Shown here piece by piece: positions 1 through 9,246 of a DNA stretch of 64,000 nt. Made by a program: the position numbers and the translations under genes. How positions within the stretch are numbered: position 1 is the stretch's first letter; every line of letters begins with the position of its first letter. Where the stretch lies: positions 1,550,001-1,614,000 of the forward strand of contig NZ_FNNP01000001.1 of the NCBI RefSeq assembly GCF_900106805.1, in the 5' to 3' direction. Under the pieces are notes generated by a model that saw only the letters and a list, made by a program, of their open reading frames with translations, was not told the DNA's origin and searched no databases. This stretch comes from Ruegeria halocynthiae. GTDB taxonomy: Bacteria; Pseudomonadota; Alphaproteobacteria; Rhodobacterales; Rhodobacteraceae.

Positions 1-1412
1 TCGGCGGCAACGCTCCGCAGGATATTGGCCACCTTCGCGACCTCCTGACGACCTTCGGCAGACAGGGTTGCCGATCCGGTTGCAAATAAAACTTCTGAGG
101 AAAAGACGAAGCGATCGCCTTCAATCCGCACACCGGCTTGATCGCCCAGCACATCCCGCAACCGCCCAAAAAACTCTGAGCGATACCGCTGCAGATCCTC
201 TGCTTGCGCGGTCAGTTCCTGGTTCTGGCCTGCCAGCTTCTCAGCCTCGGCTTCCAGCCGGATACGTTCTGCCTCTTCCAGCAGGCGGCGGCGACGTTCT
301 TCCGAAGCCGCACGAGCCAATGCGGCGTTCAGGTCTTGCCCGAGCGTCTGGATCTGGATTTCGGCCGCTGCATTGCGGTCTTCGTAGTCGTCCAGCAATG
401 CCTGCAGCGAGCCCAATTGACTGCGCAGGGCCGCCATCTGCTGGTTCAACAGCGCAGTTTGACGTTGCGCCTCGGTGGAGACTTCTTTTTCGGACGCAAG
501 CGCATCGCGGGCTATGGCCAGCAGCGCTGCGCGTTCCTCGGCCAGTGATCTTTGTTCGTCTGCGTTGGCCTGCGTTTGCGACTGCGCATCCAATGCGGCC
601 TGTAACTGTGCCTTCAGTTCTTCGGCATTTATCTCACCGAACTGACGTTCCAACTCTGCTTTTGCAACCTGCGCGGCGGCCAACAATGTCAGGGTTTCCT
701 CAGCCTCTTTGCGCTGTGCTTCCAGCGCCAGTGTCATCGCGGTCAGCTCTGCATCCGCGTTCTGCAGGCGATTTCGCAACGACTCGGCGGCGGCGGCCTC
801 GGCGAGGCGGGCCGCCTCTTCCTCGGTCAATTGCTGTTCCAACTCGGTAATCTGAGCCGTTTGCGTATCCTTGTTGGCTTGAAGATCTGCCACCAATGCC
901 TCAAGCGCTTCACGCCGCGCTGCAGTCAGGCGTGCAGCTTCGGTCTGAGCGTCGATTTCGTCACGGCTTTGGGCAAGCGCCAGGTTCAGCGCTTCTTGTT
1001 CACTTAGCAGTTCTTCGCGCTGTGTCTCCAGCGTTGCGATATCACCCTGCGCGCGCTCCTGATCGGCCAGCAGCGCCGCAACCTGCGCTTCAAAATCGGT
1101 AATGCGGCTTTGTGCCTGCGCCAGATCATCTTCGACCCGGTTCAGCGTCGTATTCAAAGTTCCAAGACGCGCTTGAAGGCGGCTGTTCTCACGCTCCTCC
1201 AAACCAAGCGCCCCGGCCAGAGCGGCGATTTCGTCGGACAGTGCAGTCAGTTCATCCTGTTGCCCCGAGATGGTCTCGCGCAGCACGAACTGTACGATCA
1301 TGAAGATGGTCAGCACAAAGGTTAGTACCATCAACAGTCCCGTCATCGCGTCCACAAAACCGGGCCAGACCGAGCCCGAGAATCGTTGACCTGTGCGGCG
1401 GGACAGCGCCAT
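1..1412 (-). CDS. MotB/OmpA-type peptidoglycan-binding coiled-coil protein (3' end outside window)
   Basis: Reading leftward from an ATG at 1412 the frame stays open to the window edge, giving at least 470 residues. Residues ~12-45 form one membrane helix with the MotB-like motif FVDAMTGLL, placing Asp21 where MotB/ZorB carry their proton-binding aspartate. Residues ~50-400 are a long heptad-like coiled coil rich in Glu, Gln, Ala and Leu. The last visible part (FATGSATLSAEGRQEVAKVA) starts an OmpA-like peptidoglycan-binding domain. The start lies 3 bp past the stop of the ExbB-like gene, so the two are co-translated. Likely an inner-membrane stator anchored to the cell wall. Its cellular role is not known from sequence. 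Confidence 0.85.
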   Translation of the reverse strand, partial: MALSRRTGQRFSGSVWPGFVDAMTGLLMVLTFVLTIFMIVQFVLRETISGQQDELTALSDEIAALAGALGLEERENSRLQARLGTLNTTLNRVEDDLAQAQSRITDFEAQVAALLADQERAQGDIATLETQREELLSEQEALNLALAQSRDEIDAQTEAARLTAARREALEALVADLQANKDTQTAQITELEQQLTEEEAARLAEAAAAESLRNRLQNADAELTAMTLALEAQRKEAEETLTLLAAAQVAKAELERQFGEINAEELKAQLQAALDAQSQTQANADEQRSLAEERAALLAIARDALASEKEVSTEAQRQTALLNQQMAALRSQLGSLQALLDDYEDRNAAAEIQIQTLGQDLNAALARAASEERRRRLLEEAERIRLEAEAEKLAGQNQELTAQAEDLQRYRSEFFGRLRDVLGDQAGVRIEGDRFVFSSEVLFATGSATLSAEGRQEVAKVANILRSVAA

Positions 1413-1415
1413 CCG

Positions 1416-2594
1416 TTACTCTCCTTCCGGGGGGGTACGCACCGCGCCGCGTGGAAGGGTCAGCGCCTTGACCAGAAGTTCGAAATCCTTGCGCAACTCA
1501 TTCATACTGTCTTGTCGCCCGGCAGAAATTTCTTCGAGGATACGCAGCAGTTGAACATCCATCGACCGCAGCCGCATCCGACTTTCGGCATCAATACCCT
1601 CGCCCGCACCATGTTCGCGCATGTGATCGAGCAACGCATCCTGCCCCAGTGCCACGCGCTCTAGTGCAGCCGTAACGCCTTCGGTCTGAGCCTGACGCTT
1701 GTTCATTTCGCCAATTGCACCCACCAGCTGCCCCAGATTGGCAGACACGTCCGCACGATCAGACTCCTGCGCCGAGAACATATCCTGCAGTGCGTCCATC
1801 TGCTCTGACATCGCGTCCAAAACCGGCGTCAGCACCGCCAGTTCTGCACCGCCTTCGTCACCCGCAGTAAAGCCGACACGAGTGATCGAGGACAGCCACT
1901 CTTCCAATTCACGATAGAACCGATTCTGTCCGTGACCGGCAAACAGCTCCAAAAGCCCTACGATCAGTGACCCGGCCAACCCCAGAAGGGACGAACCGAA
2001 AGCGACCCCCATACCCTGTAGTTGCGCCTCCAACCCCGTCATCAAACGGTTGAAGACGGCGAGACCCTCTTCGCCTTCCTGTGGGTTCAGGCTGCGGATC
2101 GTGTCAACGATGGCCGGTACGGTGGTGGCAAGACCAAAGAATGTACCCAAAAGGCCAAGGTAGATCAGCACGTTGGTGATGTAGCGGGTGATCTCACGCT
2201 CTTCTTCGACCCGTTCGGCGACAGAATCGAGGATCGACCTTGTGGAACTGGAACTGATCTGTGAGCGCGCCCCACGTTCCCTTAGCAACGAAGCCAACGG
2301 GGCAAGCAATTGTGGTGGGCTCACATCGTCCCGTTCGACCCCGCCTGCAAAGGCTTCGATCCAGCGAACCGATCCGATTAGTTGTGTAACCTGCAGGAAA
2401 CAAGCTGCCACACCAATGACAAAGACCAGCAGGATGAATCCGTTAAGGTACAGATTGGCCTGAATAACTGGCAACACGTAGGGCAGCGCCATGAAGACCC
2501 CAAACCCTGATAGCCCGATTGCGATCAGCATCATCAAGATTTGACGGATCGGTTGTGAGAAATGCGGTCTCACGCCCTGTTGTGCCTGCGCCAT
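1416..2594 (-). CDS. MotA/TolQ/ExbB-family proton channel protein
   Basis: 392 residues from the ATG at 2594, preceded by AGGAG; an upstream in-frame start would overlap the neighbouring gene. Two N-terminal helices (~15-65) are followed by a cytoplasmic stretch, then the family's channel helices: YLGLLGTFFGLATT (~150) and GMGVAFGSSLLGLAGSLIVG (~205). After the last helix comes an unusually long, mostly helical tail of about 150 residues, unlike plain ExbB or TolQ (about 230-245 residues). It is translated directly before the MotB/OmpA-like gene. Known homologues form pentameric channels driving work on a dimeric partner; here the load is unknown. Confidence 0.85.
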   Translation of the reverse strand: MAQAQQGVRPHFSQPIRQILMMLIAIGLSGFGVFMALPYVLPVIQANLYLNGFILLVFVIGVAACFLQVTQLIGSVRWIEAFAGGVERDDVSPPQLLAPLASLLRERGARSQISSSSTRSILDSVAERVEEEREITRYITNVLIYLGLLGTFFGLATTVPAIVDTIRSLNPQEGEEGLAVFNRLMTGLEAQLQGMGVAFGSSLLGLAGSLIVGLLELFAGHGQNRFYRELEEWLSSITRVGFTAGDEGGAELAVLTPVLDAMSEQMDALQDMFSAQESDRADVSANLGQLVGAIGEMNKRQAQTEGVTAALERVALGQDALLDHMREHGAGEGIDAESRMRLRSMDVQLLRILEEISAGRQDSMNELRKDFELLVKALTLPRGAVRTPPEGE

Positions 2595-2662
2595 GCGCGT
2601 GGCTCCTGGTATTGTCTGCTCTGGGCTGAACCTATCGAAGTTCGCCCCGTGACGCCAAGAGT

Positions 2663-3193
2663 TTATGCGCTGATTGTCCGCACCCGTTGCGACAACCACT
2701 CAAGGTCGGAATCGTGCAACCCAATCTCGGTCAGATGCGAGGCGGTGTTATAGAGATACTCGGTATTTGGTCCACGTCCGCCCACCGCACGGGCGATGAT
2801 CTGGGCCTGTTCTTCCAAAGGCAGACCACCGCAATATTGAACGTGATGCGCGTCGATGACATAAGTCACCGCGTTCACGATCTGCCCGCAATCCAGATGC
2901 ACATCCAGCATCCGTTCCAGATACGCCGATGAAATCAGTTCGCGTTCGCGCAGTTCCGCCAACGTACGCTCTTCGTGCCCTGCCTCAACTGCAAGCGCCA
3001 GCCCGGTGCAAAGTGCGTCGGGTTGCTCGTCCAGTGCCAGGACCAGGCCGGGTTCTTTTTCGGTGCCGCGATGGTGGATCGAGTGCATACAGAACGACCG
3101 CGCATATCCGTGCAATGTCGCACGTTCGCTGCGGGCCACCGGAAAGCCCGGATTCCACAGCAGCGATCCATATCCGAATACCCACATCGTCAT
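2663..3193 (-). CDS. ChaC-like gamma-glutamylcyclotransferase
   Basis: 176 residues. The N-terminal motif VFGYGSLLWNPGF (residues 4-16) is the substrate-binding glycine loop of ChaC-type gamma-glutamylcyclotransferases, which split glutathione into 5-oxoproline and Cys-Gly. The conserved acidic segment LRERELISS (81-89) should carry the catalytic glutamate. The ATG at 3193 has an AGGA-type ribosome site; another ATG lies two codons downstream. The gene is cytosolic, on the same strand as the ExbB pair and divergent from the DUF2125 gene. No unusual features. Confidence 0.85.
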   Translation of the reverse strand: MTMWVFGYGSLLWNPGFPVARSERATLHGYARSFCMHSIHHRGTEKEPGLVLALDEQPDALCTGLALAVEAGHEERTLAELRERELISSAYLERMLDVHLDCGQIVNAVTYVIDAHHVQYCGGLPLEEQAQIIARAVGGRGPNTEYLYNTASHLTEIGLHDSDLEWLSQRVRTISA

Positions 3194-3260
3194 TGCACTG
3201 GTCCTTGCCCGTTTGGCCCTATAAACATCAAATCCGAGGCAGGAAAAAGGGCCATTCATC

Positions 3261-4262
3261 ATGCGCCGTCTGATACGCGTTTTTGTATTCGTCGCACTTG
3301 CGTGGAGCGCGTACTGGTTTATCGCCGGTTACGGGCTACGCAATGCCCTGACCGGCTGGTTCGACAGGCAACAGGAACTTGGCTGGCAGGCCGATTTTTC
3401 GGGTGTTGCAACTGCGGGCTATCCGTTTCAACACACCACCCGCCTGGACAATCCCGCGCTGGCCGATCCGGTCAACGGAACCGCGTGGAGCGCAGACTGG
3501 ATCGAATTCCAAAGCCCTGCGATCTGGCCCGGTCGCCAGATGCTGCGCTTTGCCAGCACACCGCAGCGCCTGTCCTATTTCGATCAGACAACCACCATTC
3601 AGGCCGAAGAGTTACAGGCCGAACTGCACCTGCAACCCGGCGTTGCCCTGGTTCTTGAGAAAATGGCACTGACGTCTGAACGCTGGTTGCTGACGACCGA
3701 GGGTGACCCTCAGGCGGGTGGCAAGACGCTGAGCCTAGTGATGGAGCAATCCGGCGCGCCCGAAAGCTATGGGATTGCGGCCAGGATCGACGGGTTCACA
3801 CCCGGCGAGGACCTGCGGCATCTGATGCGCTCGGCCTCGACCTTGCCGCAAGCATTTGAAACGCTGGAAATGGACATGTTTGTCACGTTTGACAAACCGT
3901 GGGACCGCACCGCGCTTGAGCAACGCCGCCCCCAGCCCGTCGCAATAGATCTGCGTCTGGCCGAGATGAAATGGGGTGAGCTTCGCCTATTCGCCGCCGG
4001 AGAGCTGGATGTTGACGAACAGGGCATTCCAACCGGTGAGATCGCGATGAAGGCTGAAAACTGGCGTGACATGATTGCCATGGCGAATGCCGCAGGCGCG
4101 CTGCCCGATCAGGCGGTTGATCCTGTGACGCGCGCCTTGGGCTTCATGGCCGGTCTGGGCGGCAACCCCAATGCGCTGGATCTGCAACTGAATTTCCGTG
4201 ACGGGTTCGTTGCCTTGGGGCCGTTACCACTTGGCCCCGCGCCACGGCTGGTCCTGCGCTAG
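3261..4262 (+). CDS. DUF2125 domain-containing protein
   Basis: 333 residues. An N-terminal hydrophobic segment (residues ~5-28, IRVFVFVALAWSAYWFI) acts as a signal anchor, and the remainder is a predicted periplasmic beta-rich domain matching the DUF2125 family of alphaproteobacteria. Function is unknown. The 3' end overlaps the stop of the convergent extensin-like gene by 4 bp. The family is normally found singly, so context gives no functional hint. Confidence 0.75.
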   Translation: MRRLIRVFVFVALAWSAYWFIAGYGLRNALTGWFDRQQELGWQADFSGVATAGYPFQHTTRLDNPALADPVNGTAWSADWIEFQSPAIWPGRQMLRFASTPQRLSYFDQTTTIQAEELQAELHLQPGVALVLEKMALTSERWLLTTEGDPQAGGKTLSLVMEQSGAPESYGIAARIDGFTPGEDLRHLMRSASTLPQAFETLEMDMFVTFDKPWDRTALEQRRPQPVAIDLRLAEMKWGELRLFAAGELDVDEQGIPTGEIAMKAENWRDMIAMANAAGALPDQAVDPVTRALGFMAGLGGNPNALDLQLNFRDGFVALGPLPLGPAPRLVLR

Positions 4263-5080
4263 CGGCAATAGGCACCGCTGCGATAGCGTGCGGTATCAAG
4301 GTGGAAATGATCCCGATGATAGCGGTCTGAGTTTGGCCCTAAAACCGTGCCAAACGGCCCGCAGGCTCCGCGCCAGATTTTGGTCAGCTGCTTCTTAGAT
4401 GGATTCTTGCGCCAGCCATTCAGCACCATCACCACTTCGCCATCAGCCATCTTGAAGCCCGAGATATCGATGGCGCGTCCCTTTCCATGCTCGGATATTC
4501 GCGCGCCTTTGCGGTTGTTCCGGGTGCGACAGGCGTAATGCGCGGCAACCTGAAGCTCGACCACGGGGCCACGCCGCTTGAATGTCGGTATAACGGTCTT
4601 GTCGACCCACTTGTTCAGCGCCTGCGCCGTGCCGCAATCCATAGTCGAAGGTCGGCTGAGCCTGACCCCCGATACCGAGGTGATCTGCACCGCGTCCTTG
4701 ATCCCGCAGGCTTTGATCTTGCCTTTTACTTGCCCGACGGGTTTGCCCTGAATGTCGATATCGCCACAGACCGAGGTCTTGCGGAGTTTGCGTTTCTTGA
4801 AAAAGATCTGCTGCTCAAGTTCTTCCGGGCGCAGAAATGGCCGGATCGAGTTTTCAGGCCCCAGAAGCGGTAACTCAGTCGGGCGGATCGCCGCAGCTGT
4901 AACTTGCGGTGAAGCCGGCCGCAGGACCGGGCGTATCTTTGGGGTTGGTATTGCCGCGACCACCTCGTAATTTCCTGGGCGTGTCAGCGGAACTAGCGAA
5001 GATTCAGGTGCTGCTGCATTTGCCGTTGTTGCCACCCACACAGCAAGGCACATCCAAAAGCAACGTCCGAATCCTGTCAT
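4259..5080 (-). CDS. Extensin-like family protein, probable LAS/M15-type zinc peptidase
   Basis: 273 residues with a signal peptide (~1-22, cleaved near ANA-AAP), a Pro-rich linker (~30-85) and an Extensin-like C-terminal domain (~100-273). The domain holds SEHGKGRAID at 196-205, which fits the S-x-H-x-x-G-x-A-x-D zinc motif of LAS (M15-like) peptidases, and HFH at 258-260, matching their second H-x-H motif. Four cysteines (C105, C125, C149, C184) could form disulfides. A periplasmic cell-wall peptidase role is inferred. It follows tyrC by 2 bp, so it is probably the last gene of hisC-tyrC-extensin. Confidence 0.8.
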   Translation of the reverse strand: MTGFGRCFWMCLAVWVATTANAAAPESSLVPLTRPGNYEVVAAIPTPKIRPVLRPASPQVTAAAIRPTELPLLGPENSIRPFLRPEELEQQIFFKKRKLRKTSVCGDIDIQGKPVGQVKGKIKACGIKDAVQITSVSGVRLSRPSTMDCGTAQALNKWVDKTVIPTFKRRGPVVELQVAAHYACRTRNNRKGARISEHGKGRAIDISGFKMADGEVVMVLNGWRKNPSKKQLTKIWRGACGPFGTVLGPNSDRYHRDHFHLDTARYRSGAYCR

Positions 5081-5082
5081 GC

Positions 5083-5997
5083 CTAGGTTTTCCCCCGTCC
5101 AAAGTCAGGTGCGTCCGTATCCTGCCCCGCGTCGATGATTCCGCGGCGGATCGCCCTTGTGCGCGTAAAGTAGTCGAATAGCTGCTCTCCGTCACCTGTA
5201 CGAATGGCGCGTTGCAGCGCAAACAATTCTTCGGTGAAACGGCCCAGTATTTCCAGCGTCGCATCTTTGTTGGTCAGGAATACATCCCGCCACATCGTCG
5301 GGTCAGAGGCTGCAATCCGGGTGAAATCCCGGAAACCCGCAGCCGAGTACTTGATGACTTCGGTATCCGTCACACGCCGCAAATCATCCGCGACACCCAC
5401 CATCGTGTACGCAATCAGGTGTGGCGCGTGCGAGGTGACAGCCAGTACCAGATCATGGTGATCGGCGTCCATTTCATCGACATTCGATCCCATCCCTTCC
5501 CATAACGCACGCAAACCGGAGATGGCGTCAACGTCCGAGCCTTCGACCGGCACCAGCAGACACCAGCGGTTGTCAAACAACTCGGCAAAACCGGATTCCG
5601 GTCCCGAATGCTCAGTCCCGGCCAACGGGTGAGCGGGAATAAAATGAACGCCCTCAGGGATATGGGCCGAAACGGCTTCGATCACATGACGCTTGACCGA
5701 GCCTACATCCGAAACCGTTGCCCCCGGTTTCAGAACCGGAGCGATCTGCTGCGCCACGCCTTCCATTGCTCCGACGGGGACACAAAGGACCACCAGGTCA
5801 GCGCCTTCAACTGCCTCTTGAACCGTATCGCAAACCCGATCGCACAAACCGATACGACGCGCAGTCTCGCGGGTGGTTTCAGATCGTGCAAAACCTGTGA
5901 CCTCACCCGCAAGCCCCGCCCGTTTAACAGCCCAGTACATAGACGAGGCAATCAGGCCCAGCCCGATCAGCGCGACCCGGTCGTAAATCTGGCTCAT
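5083..5997 (-). CDS. tyrC: Prephenate/arogenate dehydrogenase
   Basis: 304 residues. The N-terminal Rossmann motif [12 protein letters not shown] (residues ~8-19) binds NAD(P), and the conserved [12 protein letters not shown] segment (~125-135) belongs to the TyrA/TyrC prephenate and cyclohexadienyl dehydrogenase family. It oxidatively decarboxylates prephenate or arogenate on the way to tyrosine. It overlaps hisC by 4 bp and precedes the extensin-like gene by 2 bp. Pairing with a HisC-type aminotransferase suggests the two finish aromatic amino-acid synthesis together. Confidence 0.88.
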   Translation of the reverse strand: MSQIYDRVALIGLGLIASSMYWAVKRAGLAGEVTGFARSETTRETARRIGLCDRVCDTVQEAVEGADLVVLCVPVGAMEGVAQQIAPVLKPGATVSDVGSVKRHVIEAVSAHIPEGVHFIPAHPLAGTEHSGPESGFAELFDNRWCLLVPVEGSDVDAISGLRALWEGMGSNVDEMDADHHDLVLAVTSHAPHLIAYTMVGVADDLRRVTDTEVIKYSAAGFRDFTRIAASDPTMWRDVFLTNKDATLEILGRFTEELFALQRAIRTGDGEQLFDYFTRTRAIRRGIIDAGQDTDAPDFGRGKT

Positions 5998-7079
5998 GTA
6001 TTGCCCCCTTTAAACGCGGTGATGGCTGCAACCACCCGGCGACAGGCCTCTTCATCGCCTACGGTGATCCGCAGGGCGTTTGGCAAGTTGTAGCCTGCAA
6101 CCTTACGAACGATCAAACCCTGCGTCTTCAGATAATCATCACATGCCTCTGCCTCGGTTTGGTCGGCAAAGCGAGCAAGGATGAAATTGGTGCAGGACGC
6201 GTCGGACGCCACGCCCACCTTCGCCAGTTCTTCTGACAACCAGGTGCGAAGGCGCGCGTTCTCGGACTGACAGAAACGCAGATATTCCTCATCCTGTATG
6301 GCGGCTTCGGCGGCTGTCAGTGCCGTCGAAGACAGGTTGAACGGTTGCCGGACACGGTTCAGAACATCGATGATTTCGCTGGCAGCATAGCCCCAGCCAA
6401 CCCGCATTCCACCAAGGCCAAATACCTTTGAGAAGGTCCGCGTCATGATGACGTTGCTGAACCGATCCACCAACCCTGCCCCACCATCGAAACCCTCCAC
6501 GAATTCGGCATAAGCACCATCCAGCACCAACAGACAATCCCCCGGCAAACCCTGGGCCAACCGTTCTAATTCACCCTCAGAGATCATGGTTGAAGTCGGG
6601 TTGCCCGGATTGGTCACAAAGACGATCTTCGTCTGTTCGGTGACCGCAGCAAGGATAATATCCACGTCGACGCGGCGATCCCGCTCAGGCACCATGACCG
6701 GTGTCGCCCCAGCCATCCGCGCGATGATGGGATACATGGAAAATCCATGTTCGGTATAGATGACCTGATCCCCTGGCCCGGCGTAGGCTTGCGCCACAAA
6801 CTGCAACACTTCATCACTGCCGACACCACAGATAATACGGTCTGCATCCAGATCATGACGCCCAGCAATCGCGCTGCGCAGGCCCGCATGGTCGGTACTT
6901 GGGTATCGATGCAGAGCAGCGGCGCTATCGCGAACCGCTTCGATCGCTTTGGGACTAGGCCCAAAAGGGTTTTCGTTAGAACTCAGCTTGATGACGTCCG
7001 CCACCCCGGCGACATGAGACTGCCCGCCCTGATACAGCGCGATGTCCATGATGCCGGGTTGTGGGGTAATTTGGGTCAT
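5994..7079 (-). CDS. hisC: Histidinol-phosphate / aromatic aminotransferase
   Basis: 361 residues, a full-length fold-type I aminotransferase. PLP-binding features are visible: [11 protein letters not shown] near residue 33, DGAYAEF (D187, Y190) and the lysine motif [12 protein letters not shown] with K218 as Schiff-base lysine. HisC enzymes convert imidazole-acetol phosphate to histidinol phosphate, and many also transaminate aromatic keto acids. Its 4-bp overlap with tyrC, and no other his gene nearby, suggest a role in tyrosine/phenylalanine transamination here. Confidence 0.9.
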   Translation of the reverse strand: MTQITPQPGIMDIALYQGGQSHVAGVADVIKLSSNENPFGPSPKAIEAVRDSAAALHRYPSTDHAGLRSAIAGRHDLDADRIICGVGSDEVLQFVAQAYAGPGDQVIYTEHGFSMYPIIARMAGATPVMVPERDRRVDVDIILAAVTEQTKIVFVTNPGNPTSTMISEGELERLAQGLPGDCLLVLDGAYAEFVEGFDGGAGLVDRFSNVIMTRTFSKVFGLGGMRVGWGYAASEIIDVLNRVRQPFNLSSTALTAAEAAIQDEEYLRFCQSENARLRTWLSEELAKVGVASDASCTNFILARFADQTEAEACDDYLKTQGLIVRKVAGYNLPNALRITVGDEEACRRVVAAITAFKGGNT

Positions 7080-7143
7080 GAGGGGCTCCCTTAACTTGGC
7101 CCCTCATACCTGTCTCAACGGGTTGAGAAAAGCGGCAATTCTC

Positions 7144-8559
7144 TCAGGCCGCCTTGAAACGCGCCGTCGCCGGGTCGGCATCGTAGAATGACACGAACTC
7201 CTCGGTCCGGCGCGACAGATCATTGACGCTGTCGATGATGAACTGAACGGTCTCTTCACTCATGAGATACGAGAAGTTCAGCCGCACCCAGCCGGGTTTC
7301 TTCATCTCTTCGCCTGCGGACAAGGCCGCGTGCAATTCTTCTGAGGTTTCACGGTCAATTTCCAGCAAACGGTGCGCATAAGGCCCGGCACAAGCACACC
7401 CGCCACGCGCTTGAATACCATAGATGTCGCTGAGCATTCGGGTAAACAGTTGTTGGTGCACCGGTTGCCCATCCCGATCCCGCACAAGGAACGAGAAAAT
7501 CGGCAAGCGATGTGCATTCTCGGCTCCAAGCAATGTCAGATGCGGATTGTTGGACCATCCATCGAACGCCATACGGTTATAGAGCGCCTCACGCTTTGCA
7601 ATCTCGTCCGTTCCGACCTCGTCTTTCACGATGAAAGCCAAAGCGGCACGAATATCGCCGATCACATTCGGCGTACCAGCCTCCTCGCGGGTTGCCAGAT
7701 CGGCGCTATAATCGTGCCGCCACGGTGAAACAAAGCTGACCGTCCCTCCGCCGGGCCAACTTGGGCAGGTTCGCTTTACTGCACACTGGTTGACCACCAG
7801 AACGCCTGAGGCCCCCGGCCCGCCGGGAAATTTGTGCGGGGAGACAACAATAGCGTCCTTACGCGCATTCTCCGGTCCCATATCCATTGGCAGATAAGGC
7901 CCACCACCTGCATAATCCCAAACCGCAAACGCACCATGGTCTTTCAGCATCTGGGTCACCGGGTCGGGGTCGGTGATAATGCCGGTGACGTTTGACGCTG
8001 CTGAAAAAGACCCGATCACAAGATCGGAACCTGCGTGATCAATCAGCGCAGCCTTCAACGCCTGCATATCCGGTCCACCATCTGTGGCCTCGGGAATCTC
8101 GATCACCTGCGCCTTGCTTTCACGCCATGGCAGAATATTCGAATGATGCTCGTACGGCCCGATCAAAACGACCGGCTGATCGGCTTCTTGCACACCCAGC
8201 AGACTGACCAATCGGTTGAGCCCCGCCGTGGCACCGGACCCGGTGAAGATCACCGCGTCTTCTTCCCCGGCGCCAACGATGCGGGCAATCTCGGCCCGCG
8301 CCTCGCGGCGCAGACGGGTCATGTATGAGCCGCAATAGGAAGCTTCGGTGTGGCTGTTAGCATAAAACGGCAACACATGCGCAGCCACAAAATCCTCGAC
8401 CTGCCGCAACGCGCGGCCCGAAGCAACGTAATCCGCATACACAAGCGGCACGTCCCCGTGCAGACCCGGGATGAGCACCCCCTCACCGATCAGTCCATCG
8501 CGCAGAGTATTTCCGTGAGCTGCAGATCGTATTTCTGCGCGAAAGTTGGACAAGGTCAT
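7144..8559 (-). CDS. Class V aminotransferase-fold PLP enzyme (cysteine desulfurase-like)
   Basis: 471 residues. YADYVASGRALRQVEDF at ~41-57 and the PLP lysine in VVSPHKFPGG (K243) place it in aminotransferase class V. RGGCACAGPYAHRLLE (~385-400, C388 and C390) sits where NifS/SufS-type desulfurases hold their catalytic cysteine loop, though the sequence differs from classical SufS. Substrate unknown: desulfurase, selenocysteine lyase or another beta-elimination is possible. It is divergent from an Lrp/AsnC gene, with a perfect palindrome 12 bp upstream of its start, so amino-acid-responsive control is likely. Confidence 0.8.
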   Translation of the reverse strand: MTLSNFRAEIRSAAHGNTLRDGLIGEGVLIPGLHGDVPLVYADYVASGRALRQVEDFVAAHVLPFYANSHTEASYCGSYMTRLRREARAEIARIVGAGEEDAVIFTGSGATAGLNRLVSLLGVQEADQPVVLIGPYEHHSNILPWRESKAQVIEIPEATDGGPDMQALKAALIDHAGSDLVIGSFSAASNVTGIITDPDPVTQMLKDHGAFAVWDYAGGGPYLPMDMGPENARKDAIVVSPHKFPGGPGASGVLVVNQCAVKRTCPSWPGGGTVSFVSPWRHDYSADLATREEAGTPNVIGDIRAALAFIVKDEVGTDEIAKREALYNRMAFDGWSNNPHLTLLGAENAHRLPIFSFLVRDRDGQPVHQQLFTRMLSDIYGIQARGGCACAGPYAHRLLEIDRETSEELHAALSAGEEMKKPGWVRLNFSYLMSEETVQFIIDSVNDLSRRTEEFVSFYDADPATARFKAA

Positions 8560-8570
8560 AACACAGGCTC

Positions 8571-8591
8571 CATATTGGTAAGTTCAATATG
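8571..8591. promoter_or_regulatory. Palindrome, putative Lrp/AsnC operator
   Basis: CATATTG, a 7-bp spacer and CAATATG form a perfect inverted repeat. It lies 12 bp upstream of the class V PLP-enzyme start and about 70 bp before the divergent Lrp/AsnC gene. AT-rich palindromes of this size are typical Lrp-family sites. Binding by the neighbour regulator is inferred. Confidence 0.5.
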
Positions 8592-8662
8592 ATTGATGCA
8601 AGGCGTGGAAACCTTCTCTATTTTATTCTTTCTAAGTTAATTTTTGTGTCATATGATTTGAT

Positions 8663-9124
8663 ATGGCGAAGAAATTAGATCGAATTGATACACTGCTCTT
8701 GAAGGAGCTGCAAAAAGAAGCCACGCTGTCCCAGCGTGAGTTGGCTGATCGGGTCGGCTTGTCCCAAAACGCCTGTTGGCGGAGACTGAAAGCCCTGAAC
8801 GACGAGGGTGTACTGCAGGGTTCAACTGCACGCATCGCTCGTGAGAAGCTGGGGCTGAACCTCGTGGTCTTCGTCATGCTGCGTACCCGTCACCATTCTG
8901 CCGAGTGGCTGCAGGCCTTTCGCAGCCATGTCCTGACGATTCCTGAAGTGGTTGATTTTCATCGCATCGGCGGAGATTACGATTATCAGCTCAAGGTCGT
9001 GACGCAGGATATGACCTCTTACGATAAGGTCTATCAGCGCCTCATCGAAAAAGTCGAACTCGACAGCGTCACATCGTACTTCGCCATGGAAGCCATCGCC
9101 GAAGGGCGGCCCCTTCCCCTTTGA
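8663..9124 (+). CDS. Lrp/AsnC family transcriptional regulator
   Basis: 153 residues. An N-terminal helix-turn-helix (~8-50, with LSQRELADRVGLSQNACWRR) is followed by the RAM effector-binding domain (~65-150). Full length for the family. It is transcribed away from the class V PLP enzyme and probably controls that gene and itself through the palindrome at 8571-8591. The effector is likely an amino acid, but cannot be named. Confidence 0.88.
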   Translation: MAKKLDRIDTLLLKELQKEATLSQRELADRVGLSQNACWRRLKALNDEGVLQGSTARIAREKLGLNLVVFVMLRTRHHSAEWLQAFRSHVLTIPEVVDFHRIGGDYDYQLKVVTQDMTSYDKVYQRLIEKVELDSVTSYFAMEAIAEGRPLPL

Positions 9125-9193
9125 TCCGCCCCTTCATCTGGTAAAACTATGCCAGGGGTGTCGCAAAGCGATGGGCTCAGAGCCCCTTACAAA

Positions 9194-9225
9194 CAAAAAA
9201 AGACCGCGCTGAAAGCGCGGCCTTT
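9194..9225 (-). terminator. Rho-independent terminator of rpsD
   Basis: Read leftward, a GGCCGCGC/GCGCGGTC stem with loop TTTCA is followed by a run of seven T. It lies just downstream of the rpsD stop codon. Confidence 0.85.
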
Positions 9226-9246
9226 GGAATTCGATGGCAGCGAAGA

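Noticed and set aside
1..2594. Full Zorya defence system
   Set aside because: Only the motor-like pair is present; the visible flank holds ChaC and DUF2125 genes, not ZorC/D/E-like nucleases or helicases.
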